A stretch of DNA of 64,000 nt, taken from positions 62,001 through 126,000 of the forward strand of contig CAPN01000054.1 in NCBI GenBank assembly GCA_000333235.1, read 5' to 3'. Position 1 is the first letter of the stretch. The number at the start of each line of letters is the position of its first letter. This DNA is from Pseudoalteromonas luteoviolacea B = ATCC 29581 (lineage in GTDB: Bacteria > Pseudomonadota > Gammaproteobacteria > Enterobacterales > Alteromonadaceae). The translations under genes were made by a program, and so were the position numbers. Below, one piece after another: positions 41,871 through 50,406 of this stretch. The notes below the pieces were generated by a model that saw only the letters and a list, made by a program, of their open reading frames with translations, did not search any database and had not been told where the DNA came from.

Positions 41871-42383
41871 ATGTTTCGACAAGTTGCTTTCGTTTCATTG
41901 GTTTGCTTTGGTTTAGCCGGGTGTGATGTGTTTGAATCACCTAAAACTGAAATAGAACAACAATATCTTGCACAGCATCCACAATTGCGCCAGGCCATAG
42001 ATGCAATTCGAACCCAAGGCGTCGATGCTGTTGCAAAAACAGCAGAACAAGGATCGGTTGCGGCTTGCGTTGCTGAAAACCTAGCCAACGACCCACTTGG
42101 TTCATTAGCGACGGTAGAAGGCGCACTTCAAGAAAGCGCCAACCTAACAGACTTGCTAGCATCGATTAACGAGTTAACAAGCCAAGAAATTACGCTAGAG
42201 CAAATCCCTGATTTGCTTCGCCAAGGTGCTGATACGCTAAACTATGTGAGAACCTTGTTGCAAGAGTACGAACTTGTCGAACTTAAAACGCAGGCCCAAT
42301 TATTAGTCCAAAACACTCAACAAAAATCGGCCGATATTGGCTCTCATTTACGTCAAGTGATCGGGCAATGTGAACAACCGTAA
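41871..42383 (+). CDS. Predicted lipoprotein of unknown function
   Basis: 170 residues from the ATG at 41871 with AGGAG 5 bases upstream; an earlier start at 41847 would put eight residues before the signal peptide. Lipobox FGLAGC near residue 16-17. The mature part is acidic and helical with Leu-rich stretches (ITLEQIPDLLRQGADTLNYV) suggestive of a coiled coil, and ends with a Cys. I do not recognise a family. Probably outer-membrane anchored, periplasmic. Confidence 0.65.
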   Translation: MFRQVAFVSLVCFGLAGCDVFESPKTEIEQQYLAQHPQLRQAIDAIRTQGVDAVAKTAEQGSVAACVAENLANDPLGSLATVEGALQESANLTDLLASINELTSQEITLEQIPDLLRQGADTLNYVRTLLQEYELVELKTQAQLLVQNTQQKSADIGSHLRQVIGQCEQP

Positions 42384-42406
42384 TTGTGCCGTTTACATAA
42401 TACTCG

Positions 42407-42437
42407 GAGGTATCTTGGCAAGATTCCAACATACCTC
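42407..42437. other. Hairpin between the lipoprotein and photolyase genes
   Basis: GAGGTAT (42407-42413) pairs with ATACCTC (42431-42437), with an inner TTGG/CCAA stem separated by one C-C mismatch: 7 plus 4 base pairs. No T run follows. It could be a terminator without T tract, an mRNA stabiliser, or a regulatory structure ahead of the photolyase pair. Confidence 0.4.
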
Positions 42438-42502
42438 AAATAAACCCAAATAAGCACATCTTCGTATTACTGACTTTGATTGGTTCTGGGCAAGAAGTAA
42501 AA

Positions 42503-43741
42503 ATGAAAACTGGGCTCTTTTTAGTTTATAATCATTATTACATCAACGGTAATAGTGCCTTCATTGATTTTAAAAATAGATACGACAGAGTAATTGTCGT
42601 AACACTAAACGATTTTGATCGTCTTTTTAGTCAACATTTCGCCCAGACCTCAAAGCTTAAGCATTGCCGTGAAGCGCTGAGCTCTATCGTCTGCGAATTT
42701 GCCTCTCGTGTTGAAAAATTTGACGCTACTCATATCCACATTAAATTAGATGACGTCTATGCTTTTGATAATATCGTCAACACCCAAAGTGTCTGTGAAA
42801 TAGGTTACAATGAGCATCCAAGCGTCGACTTTAAATCCATGATAAAACGGATTAGTGAACGCTATAAAGACATCACAATACGTCGTTATCAAGGTAATAC
42901 CCTATTTTCTTCTGCTACCGCTTTTATTAAAGACGACCAATTTCCAAGCACATTTTCACAATTTCGCAAACAAGCTGAAAGCGCACTACTTGACTATCGA
43001 GCACATTCAACAATAAACCCGTCGACGATATTAGACTCTAGCAACCGCAGCGAATTTGGTGAGTTCTCAGCGCAACAACATGTGCTGAATTATTTCGCCA
43101 GTCACGCCGCTCAAACCTATAAACAAACCCGGAATGCACTCTATGGCTCTCTTTTCTCAACTCGCCTGTCTATATTTCTATCCTTTGGTTCGTTAAACGT
43201 ACAGAACGTGCTGTCACACCTATGGCAATTTGAAGCAAATTATGGCGAAAATGACTCGACTCGTTGGATAGAGTTTGAGCTTCTCTGGAGAGAGTATTTC
43301 TATTGGTACGCGCACTTTTATGGCCGGGTTCTATTTCGAAAAAGAGGCTTAAGCGAGCATGCTCCCCTAAGTTCGTTTTATGATGGATTATTCAAAGCAT
43401 GGTGTGAAGGATTTACCGCAAGCCCACTTGTAAACGCAATTATGCGCGAATTAAAAAGCACCGGTTGGATTTCAAACCGCGCAAGACAAATCTCTGCAAG
43501 TTATCTAATCTATGAGTTGGGCATCGACTGGCGTCATGGCGCCGCCTACTTTGAACAAGCATTGCTCGACTACGACGTTGCAATAAATTGGGGTAATTGG
43601 CAGTACATCGCAGGTGTTGGTGCCGATCCCAGAGGTGGACGCCATTTTAATATCCAAAAACAAACGGACCAATTTGATCCTGATGGTCACTATCGCCGCA
43701 CCTGGTTAACAAATGAGCATCAGGCATACAATTTTGAATAA
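42503..43741 (+). CDS. Cryptochrome/photolyase, CRY-DASH-like
   Basis: 412 residues from the ATG at 42503 (AAGAAG upstream). The first 170 residues are a divergent photolyase-homology Rossmann domain starting KTGLFLVYNHYYINGNSAF. The FAD-binding half is well kept: TRLSIFLSFG (220-229), ELLWREYFYW (259-268), WCEGFTASPLVNAIMREL (300-317), GWISNRARQ, DYDVAINWGNWQYIAG and GGRHFNIQKQ. These match CRY-DASH proteins, which bind FAD and repair pyrimidine dimers in single-stranded or looped DNA, or act in light signalling. The 3' end overlaps the next photolyase by 29 bases, so they are translated together. Cytosolic. Confidence 0.85.
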   Translation: MKTGLFLVYNHYYINGNSAFIDFKNRYDRVIVVTLNDFDRLFSQHFAQTSKLKHCREALSSIVCEFASRVEKFDATHIHIKLDDVYAFDNIVNTQSVCEIGYNEHPSVDFKSMIKRISERYKDITIRRYQGNTLFSSATAFIKDDQFPSTFSQFRKQAESALLDYRAHSTINPSTILDSSNRSEFGEFSAQQHVLNYFASHAAQTYKQTRNALYGSLFSTRLSIFLSFGSLNVQNVLSHLWQFEANYGENDSTRWIEFELLWREYFYWYAHFYGRVLFRKRGLSEHAPLSSFYDGLFKAWCEGFTASPLVNAIMRELKSTGWISNRARQISASYLIYELGIDWRHGAAYFEQALLDYDVAINWGNWQYIAGVGADPRGGRHFNIQKQTDQFDPDGHYRRTWLTNEHQAYNFE

Positions 43742-45308
43742 TTGTCTACCTACCCAAAAACCACATTATCAGACCTTGAGATTGATCTTAGGTGATCAGC
43801 TCAATGCAGGACACTCATGGTTTAAAACAAAAAGTGATAACACTTTGTATGTTATCGCAGAGCTCAAACAAGAAACCAACTATGTCAAACATCACACTCA
43901 GAAAGTCGTCGCGTTTTTCGCTGCCATGGAACAATTCGCCCAAGCCCTGCGAAAAGCAGGTCATCATGTACTCTATTTAACGTTAGATGACACGCACGCT
44001 TTCGATTCACTTGAATCACTTTTACATGATTTAATGACCGGATTTAAATGCGAACAGTTTGAATACCAGCGCCCAGATGAATATCGAGTGATCAAACAGC
44101 TAAGAGAATTTGGACTACAACTTGCTCAATGTTCAGAAGTGGATACCGAGCACTTTATGCTACCTTTTGAAGAGATTGAGCTGATTTTTGAACCTAAAAA
44201 ACACCACACCATGGAGTTTTTTTATCGCATGATGCGTAAGCGCTTCAAGATCCTGATGCAAGGCAATAAGCCACTTGGAGATAAGTGGAACTTTGATGGT
44301 GAAAACCGCAGCGCCCTAAAACAACACGAGTTGTCTGAGATACCCGAGCCCCTCTGCTTTAGCAATAATGTAAGCTCTATTGTTGAACGTCTAACGCGTC
44401 ACAAAGTAGCAACCTTTGGTGAATGTACGAACACAATCATATGGCCCGTTACTCGTTTACAGGCAATAGAATTACTTAACTACTTTTGCCAGCATCAATT
44501 AGTTCGATTTGGTCAATTTCAAGATGCCATGACCTGCCAAAGTCAATTTGCATGGAGTCTTTTTCACTCTCGCTTATCTTTTGCGTTGAACGCCAAAATA
44601 CTTCACCCGTCTATTGTGATCCAAAGTGCAATCCAAGCTTTTGAAGCTCCAAACAGTGGTATTTCGCTTGCTCAGATTGAAGGATTTGTCCGACAAATCC
44701 TAGGCTGGCGCGAGTTTATCCGTGGTATCTATTGGCGCAACATGCCCGAGTATGAAACATACAATACACTCAATGCAACACGGGCTTTACCGCATTATTT
44801 TTGGAATGGTCAAACCAACATGCGTTGTGTAAGTGAAGTCGTCAAACAAAGCCTGAAAAACGCCTACGCTCACCACATTCAGCGCTTGATGGTAACGGGA
44901 AATTTTGCCCTACTTACGGGCCTCAACCCTAATGAAGTCGACAAGTGGTATCTTGGAATTTACATTGATGCTCTACAATGGGTCGAACTACCAAACACTC
45001 GCGGCATGAGCTTACATGCTGATAATGGCATCATCGCGACAAAGCCTTATGCAGGAGGTGGAAATTACATCAATAAAATGAGTGACTATTGTAAACATTG
45101 CCATTACAACGTGAAAACCAAACATGGCGATAAGGCTTGCCCATTTAACAGCCTATTTTGGGACTTTTTAATTCGCCACCAGACGACGTTTGAAACCAAC
45201 CCACGCATGGCCATGATGTATCGAACTTGGCAAAAACAATCATCAGAAGAGCAACACAAAACCCTTCAGCAAGCTCAGTTTTACCTCAGTAACATTGAGC
45301 AATTATAA
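43713..45308 (+). CDS. Iron-sulfur cryptochrome/(6-4) photolyase, PhrB type
   Basis: 531 residues. It opens with LRLILGDQLNAGHSWF (about 22-37), the DPRP domain start of the iron-sulfur bacterial cryptochromes and photolyases. Cys372, Cys460, Cys463 and Cys476 have spacings of 88, 3 and 13, identical to the four [4Fe-4S] ligands I recall for Agrobacterium PhrB (350, 438, 441, 454). The FAD-binding region includes GWREFIRGIYWRNMP and MVTGNFALLTGLNPNEVDKW. Family members repair (6-4) photoproducts with light. The ATG at 43713 lies inside the previous gene; a TTG at 43776 is an alternative start. Confidence 0.88.
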   Translation: MSIRHTILNNCLPTQKPHYQTLRLILGDQLNAGHSWFKTKSDNTLYVIAELKQETNYVKHHTQKVVAFFAAMEQFAQALRKAGHHVLYLTLDDTHAFDSLESLLHDLMTGFKCEQFEYQRPDEYRVIKQLREFGLQLAQCSEVDTEHFMLPFEEIELIFEPKKHHTMEFFYRMMRKRFKILMQGNKPLGDKWNFDGENRSALKQHELSEIPEPLCFSNNVSSIVERLTRHKVATFGECTNTIIWPVTRLQAIELLNYFCQHQLVRFGQFQDAMTCQSQFAWSLFHSRLSFALNAKILHPSIVIQSAIQAFEAPNSGISLAQIEGFVRQILGWREFIRGIYWRNMPEYETYNTLNATRALPHYFWNGQTNMRCVSEVVKQSLKNAYAHHIQRLMVTGNFALLTGLNPNEVDKWYLGIYIDALQWVELPNTRGMSLHADNGIIATKPYAGGGNYINKMSDYCKHCHYNVKTKHGDKACPFNSLFWDFLIRHQTTFETNPRMAMMYRTWQKQSSEEQHKTLQQAQFYLSNIEQL

Positions 45309-45332
45309 CGGTGCAATTTCTGCTTATGTCGA

Positions 45333-45737
45333 TTAAAACAATCGCCAACGCCGCTTCTTAGTGCGGATTTTATGTACCCAATTAACATCGATAGTACCCT
45401 CGCCTATCACTTTAGCGTCTTTACGCGAAATTAACTCAAACGTTGCAGAAGTTTTTCGTGCAAAACTATAAAGATAGTTCACTGTAGAGACGTCTTTCCA
45501 ACAACCGATTGGCAGAGCTTGATCTTTTTCTCGCAAACAGTATTCCTGCTCATCTGGCAATGACATGGTAAACGTTACATCAGCAAAGCAGGTCCGGCCT
45601 TCATTCAATGCAACACATTTGCTTGGCGTGACTTCCAAAGGCTTACGTTCCTTGTTGCGTTGTTCGTTATTGTTTTCACTTGCTATTGCTCCCAAAGGTA
45701 AAGCAAATGCGATCAATAACGTCAATTTAGAAGACAT
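45333..45737 (-). CDS. DUF3019 periplasmic protein
   Basis: 134 residues with a signal peptide (about 1-19). Mature region: LEVTPSKCVALNEGRTCFADVTF, EYCLREKDQALPIGCW, with four Cys that probably form two disulfides. This is the DUF3019 pattern, of unknown function. Its start overlaps the MipA gene stop by 11 bases. In related marine bacteria DUF3019, MipA and a two-component system often sit together; no sensor or regulator is here. Confidence 0.8.
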   Translation of the reverse strand: MSSKLTLLIAFALPLGAIASENNNEQRNKERKPLEVTPSKCVALNEGRTCFADVTFTMSLPDEQEYCLREKDQALPIGCWKDVSTVNYLYSFARKTSATFELISRKDAKVIGEGTIDVNWVHKIRTKKRRWRLF

Positions 45738-46554
45738 ACTTTACTCCCATAAAAATCACTCGAGCAAAGTTTGTTTCAACTAAGGGGCTTTTCTTTATGC
45801 CACTGTCACCTACCATAAACGACGCGCCACTACTAAATACCCAACTTTGAGAGATTGGGCGATTTAACTCAAACTGTAAAAACGCATTGCCTGACGCACC
45901 TGTTTCATGTGCAGGTCGAAAAGACGTGGCCTCATAGTCCCGAACACCATAATAATAATTATGAAAATTAGCGGAGTAGAAATTAGCTCCAAAATTTAAC
46001 CAGAGATCCCAATTTCGCAACTCGAAATTACGCGTGGCTTCCACATGGAATACCCACCCGTCCGTCGGCCCAAAAACGTCATACACGACCTCTACCGATG
46101 TCTGGAAATTACCATAGGTACGATAGTAAGATAGACCAAATGAATGATCGTTCCGACGTTCTTTAATACCAAGTAATTCAGGAACTGGGGCATCATTAAA
46201 GTAACCATTTTGGCTAAAAGACATTTGGTAATTGCCATAAATGACATCTAAGCCCCAATTTGGTTCAACGATCCATTGATAACCAATGTCTGATCCACCG
46301 TAAAAATCGCCAGATTTAGCATCAAGGTAAAAGTTTTTATATTCTATGGTAATATCACCGCGCACTAATACTCCACGAAACTGGCTGTCATCGCCCGCGA
46401 GTCTTGGCATAGTAAAATCAGCAGCAAACGCACCTAATGATAATTGCCAATTTACCGTATCCGTTTGTCCAAACGTTGAGTTTTCATCCTCTAAAGCTAG
46501 CCCTTTTAGGCTCAGAAAAAGACAACTTAGATAAAAAAAATACTTTAAATTCAT
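45727..46554 (-). CDS. MipA/OmpV-family outer-membrane protein
   Basis: 275 residues with a signal peptide (about 1-20, GLA-LE). Alternating amphipathic strands and the C-terminal Phe (VIFMGVKYVF) indicate a beta-barrel. The family includes MipA, which scaffolds murein enzymes, and OmpV, an immunogenic porin-like protein. It is first of a two-gene unit with the DUF3019 gene. Confidence 0.8.
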   Translation of the reverse strand: MNLKYFFYLSCLFLSLKGLALEDENSTFGQTDTVNWQLSLGAFAADFTMPRLAGDDSQFRGVLVRGDITIEYKNFYLDAKSGDFYGGSDIGYQWIVEPNWGLDVIYGNYQMSFSQNGYFNDAPVPELLGIKERRNDHSFGLSYYRTYGNFQTSVEVVYDVFGPTDGWVFHVEATRNFELRNWDLWLNFGANFYSANFHNYYYGVRDYEATSFRPAHETGASGNAFLQFELNRPISQSWVFSSGASFMVGDSGIKKSPLVETNFARVIFMGVKYVF

Positions 46555-46915
46555 GGTAATCTTATCGTTCCAAAATTCGCGACCAGTCTAACCTAGATCA
46601 CTGACAAAGAAAATCCTTGCAGACTTTCAACGCAAAACCTCCATAACCTTTTATTAACGTTTGAAACATTCTCGGTTTTATAAAGCCTGAAACTCATCCG
46701 ATTGCGCTGCCCTTTGCTCAATCTATGGAGGAGAAATAGGCAGAAATTAAATATAAAGAGGCATCCTATTTTCCAATCCGTTTTTTTAATCAATGTACGT
46801 TTGTCTAATGGTAAGTGCTGCACACAAACTACATAAAAATAAATTATGATTACTCAGATTGCATTCAGCTACACTTTTTTAAAGTCATTGCCGTCTTGTT
46901 AATTTGATTACTTTT
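46555..46915. other. 361-base divergent spacer
   Basis: It separates the MipA gene (minus) from a lipoprotein gene (plus). A 76-codon minus-strand reading frame at 46593-46823 has no ribosome site and no recognisable sequence, so I do not call it. No clear repeat or RNA gene is visible; it should hold both promoters. Confidence 0.5.
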
Positions 46916-47371
46916 ATGACTACATCGCTTGGCCGCACGCCTTACATTTTTGCATTTCTCTTCACCCTACTTCTTTTTTTAAATGGATGCGGTGAACGAG
47001 TAGATAAACAGTATGACAGATTAGAACAAGCTTATGATTTAACAGAAAAAGGCTGGTTGCCAACTTGGCTTCCGAAAGACACTTTTGATCTTAAAGTACA
47101 CTATGAATTAGATAGTAATCAGGTGTTTCTTCGCTTACGCACACGTGAAAATTTAGAGTGGATGCCAAAAGAATGTCTATTAAGCGAATTTATTGATCAG
47201 CTGCCTGCTTCACTACCCTCTTGGTGGCCGCTCAATGCAAATCGCTTTAGCTCTCTAAAAAAGCATTACCAAATTTATCTATGCAAAGATGAAGGCTTAT
47301 GGTGGATAGCCCAACCAGAACAAGCTTCTTTTGTTTTAATCTGGCATCAAGCAGATAAAACCCAACTGTAA
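46916..47371 (+). CDS. Predicted lipoprotein of unknown function
   Basis: 151 residues from the ATG at 46916; an earlier start at 46904 adds four residues. The signal peptide ends in lipobox FLNGC. The mature part is rich in Trp and Pro: GWLPTWLPKDTFDLKVHYEL, LPSWWPLNANRF, EGLWWIAQP. The two Cys in KECLLSEF and IYLCKDEG may be paired. No family recognised. Cell-envelope location is likely. Confidence 0.65.
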   Translation: MTTSLGRTPYIFAFLFTLLLFLNGCGERVDKQYDRLEQAYDLTEKGWLPTWLPKDTFDLKVHYELDSNQVFLRLRTRENLEWMPKECLLSEFIDQLPASLPSWWPLNANRFSSLKKHYQIYLCKDEGLWWIAQPEQASFVLIWHQADKTQL

Positions 47372-47392
47372 TATAAAATAAATTTAGAACAA

Positions 47393-47422
47393 TAAAAAAG
47401 CCATTTAAATAATGGCTTTTCA
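47393..47422. terminator. Bidirectional terminator between lipoprotein and hsp20
   Basis: AAAAGCCATT (47396-47405), loop TAAAT, AATGGCTTTT (47411-47420), with A before and T after, suited to both converging genes. Confidence 0.9.
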
Positions 47423-47436
47423 TTAATGAATATATA

Positions 47437-47883
47437 TTATTTATTTTCGATAAGCTTACTGCTATTAATCTCGATTTTTCTCGGTTTTAATGCTTCAGGT
47501 ATCTCTCGTTGTAAATCAATCTTCAATAGACCGTGCTCCAAAGACGCCCCGAGTACGTTAACATGATCGCCAAGTTGGAATTTACGTTCGAAGCTGCGTT
47601 CCGCTATTCCTTGATGAATAAACTTACGCTCATGATTATCAGCCTTGTCAGCCTTTTGACCTGTCACTTTTAACGTATTGTTTTCAGACTCAATAGTGAG
47701 CTCTTCTTCAACAAATCCAGCTACCGCCATCGTGATTTGATAGCGTTCTTGTTCTAGTAACTCAATATTATAAGGTGGAAAACTAGGTTGTTTGTCTGTA
47801 CGGGCAGCGGCATCCATTAACGTTGCTAAATGATCAAAGCCAATGAATGAACGATATAGTGGAGATAAATCTACTGTACGCAT
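47437..47883 (-). CDS. ibpA: Small heat-shock protein, IbpA-like (Hsp20)
   Basis: 148 residues. It has the IbpA N-terminus MRTVDLSPLYRSFIGFDHLA and an alpha-crystallin domain (about 38-125) with PPYNIELLEQERYQITMAVAGF, the Ala-Gly turn, and KIDLQREIPEALKPRKIEI ending in the IEI motif that mediates oligomer contacts. It is a cytosolic ATP-independent holdase. The 5' region has a sigma-32-like promoter and a ROSE-like hairpin (separate entries). The ibpA/ibpB distinction is not possible from one copy; the single gene is closer to ibpA. Confidence 0.93.
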   Translation of the reverse strand: MRTVDLSPLYRSFIGFDHLATLMDAAARTDKQPSFPPYNIELLEQERYQITMAVAGFVEEELTIESENNTLKVTGQKADKADNHERKFIHQGIAERSFERKFQLGDHVNVLGASLEHGLLKIDLQREIPEALKPRKIEINSSKLIENK

Positions 47884-47889
47884 AATTTG

Positions 47890-47910
47890 TATCCTCTTTT
47901 TTAAGCGATA
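47890..47910 (-). promoter_or_regulatory. ROSE-like RNA thermometer covering the ibpA ribosome site
   Basis: In the mRNA, UAUC-G-CUU pairs with GAG-GAUA across an A6 loop with one bulged G, so the GAGGA ribosome site is paired about 7 bases before the AUG. The 5' arm contains UCGCU, matching the UYGCU motif conserved in ROSE elements, whose G is unpaired or mispaired opposite the ribosome site. The ROSE assignment is inference; the pairing is direct. Confidence 0.6.
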
Positions 47911-47995
47911 TCCGCATAGAGTTATTTACGATTAAACTAACCCAATGCAATTTATTTTTACTTTGAGACCCTGTAAGGCGTCCTCAAAACTAGTT

Positions 47996-48021
47996 ATATG
48001 GTCGCCAAAATTCGTTTCAAG
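47996..48021 (-). promoter_or_regulatory. Sigma-32-like promoter of ibpA
   Basis: On the minus strand CTTGAAA (48021-48015) is a perfect -35 for RpoH, and GACCATAT (48003-47996) resembles CCCCATnT. The gap from CTTGAA to GACCAT is 12 bases, one shorter than the usual 13-17. The implied leader is about 105 bases, long enough for a thermometer. Confidence 0.6.
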
Positions 48022-48150
48022 AGTATTTTCTAACTTTTTTAATATTTATTATTTTTCCTATTCACGATTTGAATGCTTCTTATATTTAAAATTAATAAAT
48101 GCATCCTAGCTGGAATCGCTTTCACGCAATAACACAGGAGCACTTGGATT

Positions 48151-48219
48151 ATGCACAAAATTATTAGGATCAGCTTGGCGGTTTGCCGAGTTCGTGCTAA
48201 TTTTCGCTCAGTTTTTTAA
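48151..48219 (+). CDS. Possible 22-codon upstream ORF before efpL
   Basis: ATG at 48151 is preceded by AGGAG (spacing about 10); it reads MHKIIRISLAVCRVRANFRS and stops at 48217-48219, 15 bases before the efpL ATG. There are no Pro or other stall residues. It could be a leader peptide or chance. Confidence 0.2.
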   Translation: MHKIIRISLAVCRVRANFRSVF

Positions 48220-48234
48220 ACAGGAAAATTGACC

Positions 48235-48804
48235 ATGCCAAAGGCAAGCGAAATTAAAAAAAATGCGGCTGTAGAATACGACGGCCGAGTGATGATTGTT
48301 CGTGATATTGAACGCTCTGTACCTCAAGGTCGTGCAAGCGGCAGTATTTATCGCATGCGCATGTACGATGTCGTGACAGGTGGCAAAGTTGACGAGTCAT
48401 TCAAAGCAGAAGACATGTTAAAACTCGCTGATTTGACTCGACGTCCAGCGATGCTGTCATACATTGATGGTGACGAATACGTATTTATGGATGAGGAAGA
48501 CTACACGCCTTATCACATCAATAAGAGTGCAATTGAAGAGCAAGTTTTGTTTATCGACGAAGCGACAAAAGGATTGCTGATTGTGTTAATCGGTGAGCGC
48601 GCCGTGTCTGTCGATCTTCCTTCTGCCGTCGAACTTGTCATTGAAGAAACCTCTCCTTCTATTAAAGGTGCATCGGCAAGTGCAAGAACGAAACCTGCAA
48701 AAATGAAAACTGGTTTAGTGGTCCAAGTACCTGAGCATATTTCTACCGGCGATAAAATCCGTATTAATACGACAGAAGTGAAGTTTATTAGCCGCGCTGA
48801 CTAG
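48235..48804 (+). CDS. efpL: Elongation factor P-like protein EfpL (YeiP)
   Basis: 189 residues from the ATG at 48235 with AGGAAA upstream; the TTG at 48229 gives two extra residues. It has three OB/KOW domains, with [17 protein letters not shown] at the start and a tail [15 protein letters not shown] and SRAD close to E. coli YeiP. The loop of domain I ([13 protein letters not shown]) holds the Arg expected at the tip of EfpL. It relieves ribosome stalling at certain proline-containing sequences. Confidence 0.95.
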   Translation: MPKASEIKKNAAVEYDGRVMIVRDIERSVPQGRASGSIYRMRMYDVVTGGKVDESFKAEDMLKLADLTRRPAMLSYIDGDEYVFMDEEDYTPYHINKSAIEEQVLFIDEATKGLLIVLIGERAVSVDLPSAVELVIEETSPSIKGASASARTKPAKMKTGLVVQVPEHISTGDKIRINTTEVKFISRAD

Positions 48805-48849
48805 TCCAAATCCGCAATACATTGGTATTCAACTTAAGTGGATTCGAAA

Positions 48850-48874
48850 AAAGGAGCTCAGGCTCCTTTTTTTT
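48850..48874 (+). terminator. Terminator of efpL
   Basis: AGGAGC (48852-48857), loop TCAG, GCTCCT (48862-48867), then T8. The stop codon of the converging binding-protein gene (48858-48860) sits in the loop, so the hairpin also overlaps that gene's 3' end. Confidence 0.92.
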
Positions 48875-49562
48875 GCCAAAGTTGAATAAAAGCGTCGATA
48901 GATTCGCATGCTCTGTTGATGTAAACGCCTACCGACGCTCTGCGCAGAATAGATGATGCGAATGTTAAATTGGCCCAATCTGCGTTTGTCTTTTGCAATG
49001 CATGGAAACTATAATCATCGCTAAACGCCATATCTACACGTCCTTTCGCTAAAAGTTCAATACCTTGCTCTGTTTTTTCTACAAACACGACAGTCGCATT
49101 CGCTTCGACAAGTTGATGATAAGTGGGTGTTTCAATACTGTTCCGCAGTAGTGTAACTGACCTTCCTGCTAAGCTAGGCAGCATTTGCCATGTATCAAGT
49201 TCACTTCCTTTTAACACGATAAACCCTAGCGTGACAAATTCCCTTCCTAAAGGTAAGAAGTCAATAAGTTCATTGATTCCCTGAGGCGGATAAAAACTCA
49301 AACACCAATCGTTTGATTCGACTAATTGCTGCGCGCGAGCAGGTGGCAGAAAATAACTTCGATAACTCCAACCTATAGGTAACGAATACTGCTCTTGCAG
49401 CATTTCAAATAATATACCATCCGCATTCAGTGATTGTGACGTGAACGGCGGATATTCCACCGCAATCACATCTAGGTACTTTGTTGCATTAGCATGCTGA
49501 TTCAAACAACATAAACAAAACATAGCAATCAACATTTTTGAGTGACAGCTTAGCACCCCCAT
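48858..49562 (-). CDS. Periplasmic solute-binding protein (SBP family 3-like)
   Basis: 234 residues from the ATG at 49562 with AGGAG upstream; the longer start at 49583 adds seven residues. The signal peptide ends about residue 26 (HANA-TK). Mature region: DVIAVEYPPFTSQSLNADGI, LLAKGRVDMAFSDDYSFHA and VGVYINRACESIDAFIQLW resemble family 3 amino-acid-binding proteins. No permease is nearby, so it may be an orphan sensor or scavenger. Ligand unknown. Confidence 0.75.
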   Translation of the reverse strand: MGVLSCHSKMLIAMFCLCCLNQHANATKYLDVIAVEYPPFTSQSLNADGILFEMLQEQYSLPIGWSYRSYFLPPARAQQLVESNDWCLSFYPPQGINELIDFLPLGREFVTLGFIVLKGSELDTWQMLPSLAGRSVTLLRNSIETPTYHQLVEANATVVFVEKTEQGIELLAKGRVDMAFSDDYSFHALQKTNADWANLTFASSILRRASVGVYINRACESIDAFIQLWQKKGA

Positions 49563-49749
49563 ACGCTCCTTTCGTTTATACATTTTTTCTGTCCCTAAAA
49601 ACCTTTTTTGTTGTTTTATCTAATGAATAGTATAGCAAAGCCGATAAGCATAGAGTGGTAGATATAGAATTCTAAAATAGACAACAATAAAGCTTAATCG
49701 GAATAGTTTTTGCTTGAAATTTAAGCGACGCACATAGTATGGCAGACTC

Positions 49750-50337
49750 ATGAAATTATCAAAGGAAGAAACGCTGTTTTTACAAGAGTTACTTGAGTTT
49801 CATCAAGGTAATGACACTATTTTCATTAATGACGATGACGTGGAAAATGTGCAAGTGTCACTACTAAAACGTCTGTCTAAATTGGCTGAGATTTCATTGA
49901 TTGCAAAAGTAAAAGACAAAGAAATCTGTTTTCCAGTAGAAAGCGAAGTAGAACTACAAAAACTTTATGAACTACACTATTCAACACCTCACATCGTTGA
50001 TATTGCGGGATTTCATCGCCACTGGCGCACCACTTTAGAGAGCCAAGCAAAAATAGTAACCCCTACATTTAATGGCCACTTTAGCATTCACTCTTTATCT
50101 CTCTCTGGTGCGTTAATTGGCGATCAAAGGTATTCTTTTGATACGATTAAAGCATATTTAGAGAGACAGGTTGTTACATTAATCCCTCACCCAGATGAAG
50201 ATCCAATTTCGCTTTTTGTTTCACAGGTAAGGCCGCGCGACTTCGGTAAGTTTGTCTTAGTTTTCGACGAGCTAACCCAAAGTAGTCCTACCTTAAAGAA
50301 CTTTTTACTCAGAGCTTTTTTGGCAACACAGAAATAA
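49750..50337 (+). CDS. Unknown protein, possible PilZ-like domain
   Basis: 195 residues, soluble, no signal peptide. The C-terminal two thirds contain FHRHWRTTLESQ and FSIHSLSLSGALIGDQRYSF, which loosely fit the R-x3-R and D/NxSxxG spacing of PilZ c-di-GMP-binding domains, but HRHWR is a poor match and Asp is replaced. The N-terminal part looks like a small winged or helical module. I would not assign function from this. It lies 69 bases upstream of the beta-CASP nuclease gene, so they could be co-transcribed. Confidence 0.45.
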   Translation: MKLSKEETLFLQELLEFHQGNDTIFINDDDVENVQVSLLKRLSKLAEISLIAKVKDKEICFPVESEVELQKLYELHYSTPHIVDIAGFHRHWRTTLESQAKIVTPTFNGHFSIHSLSLSGALIGDQRYSFDTIKAYLERQVVTLIPHPDEDPISLFVSQVRPRDFGKFVLVFDELTQSSPTLKNFLLRAFLATQK

Positions 50338-50406
50338 TATCATTCCTTGTTCTACAGCAAGTTTTTGACCTATAAAAAGGGGTATGCTGAAAAAAAAGGA
50401 AAAACT

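Noticed and set aside
46593..46823. 76-codon minus-strand reading frame in the MipA/lipoprotein gap
   Set aside because: No ribosome site, basic low-complexity sequence and no recognisable motif; reads like chance.
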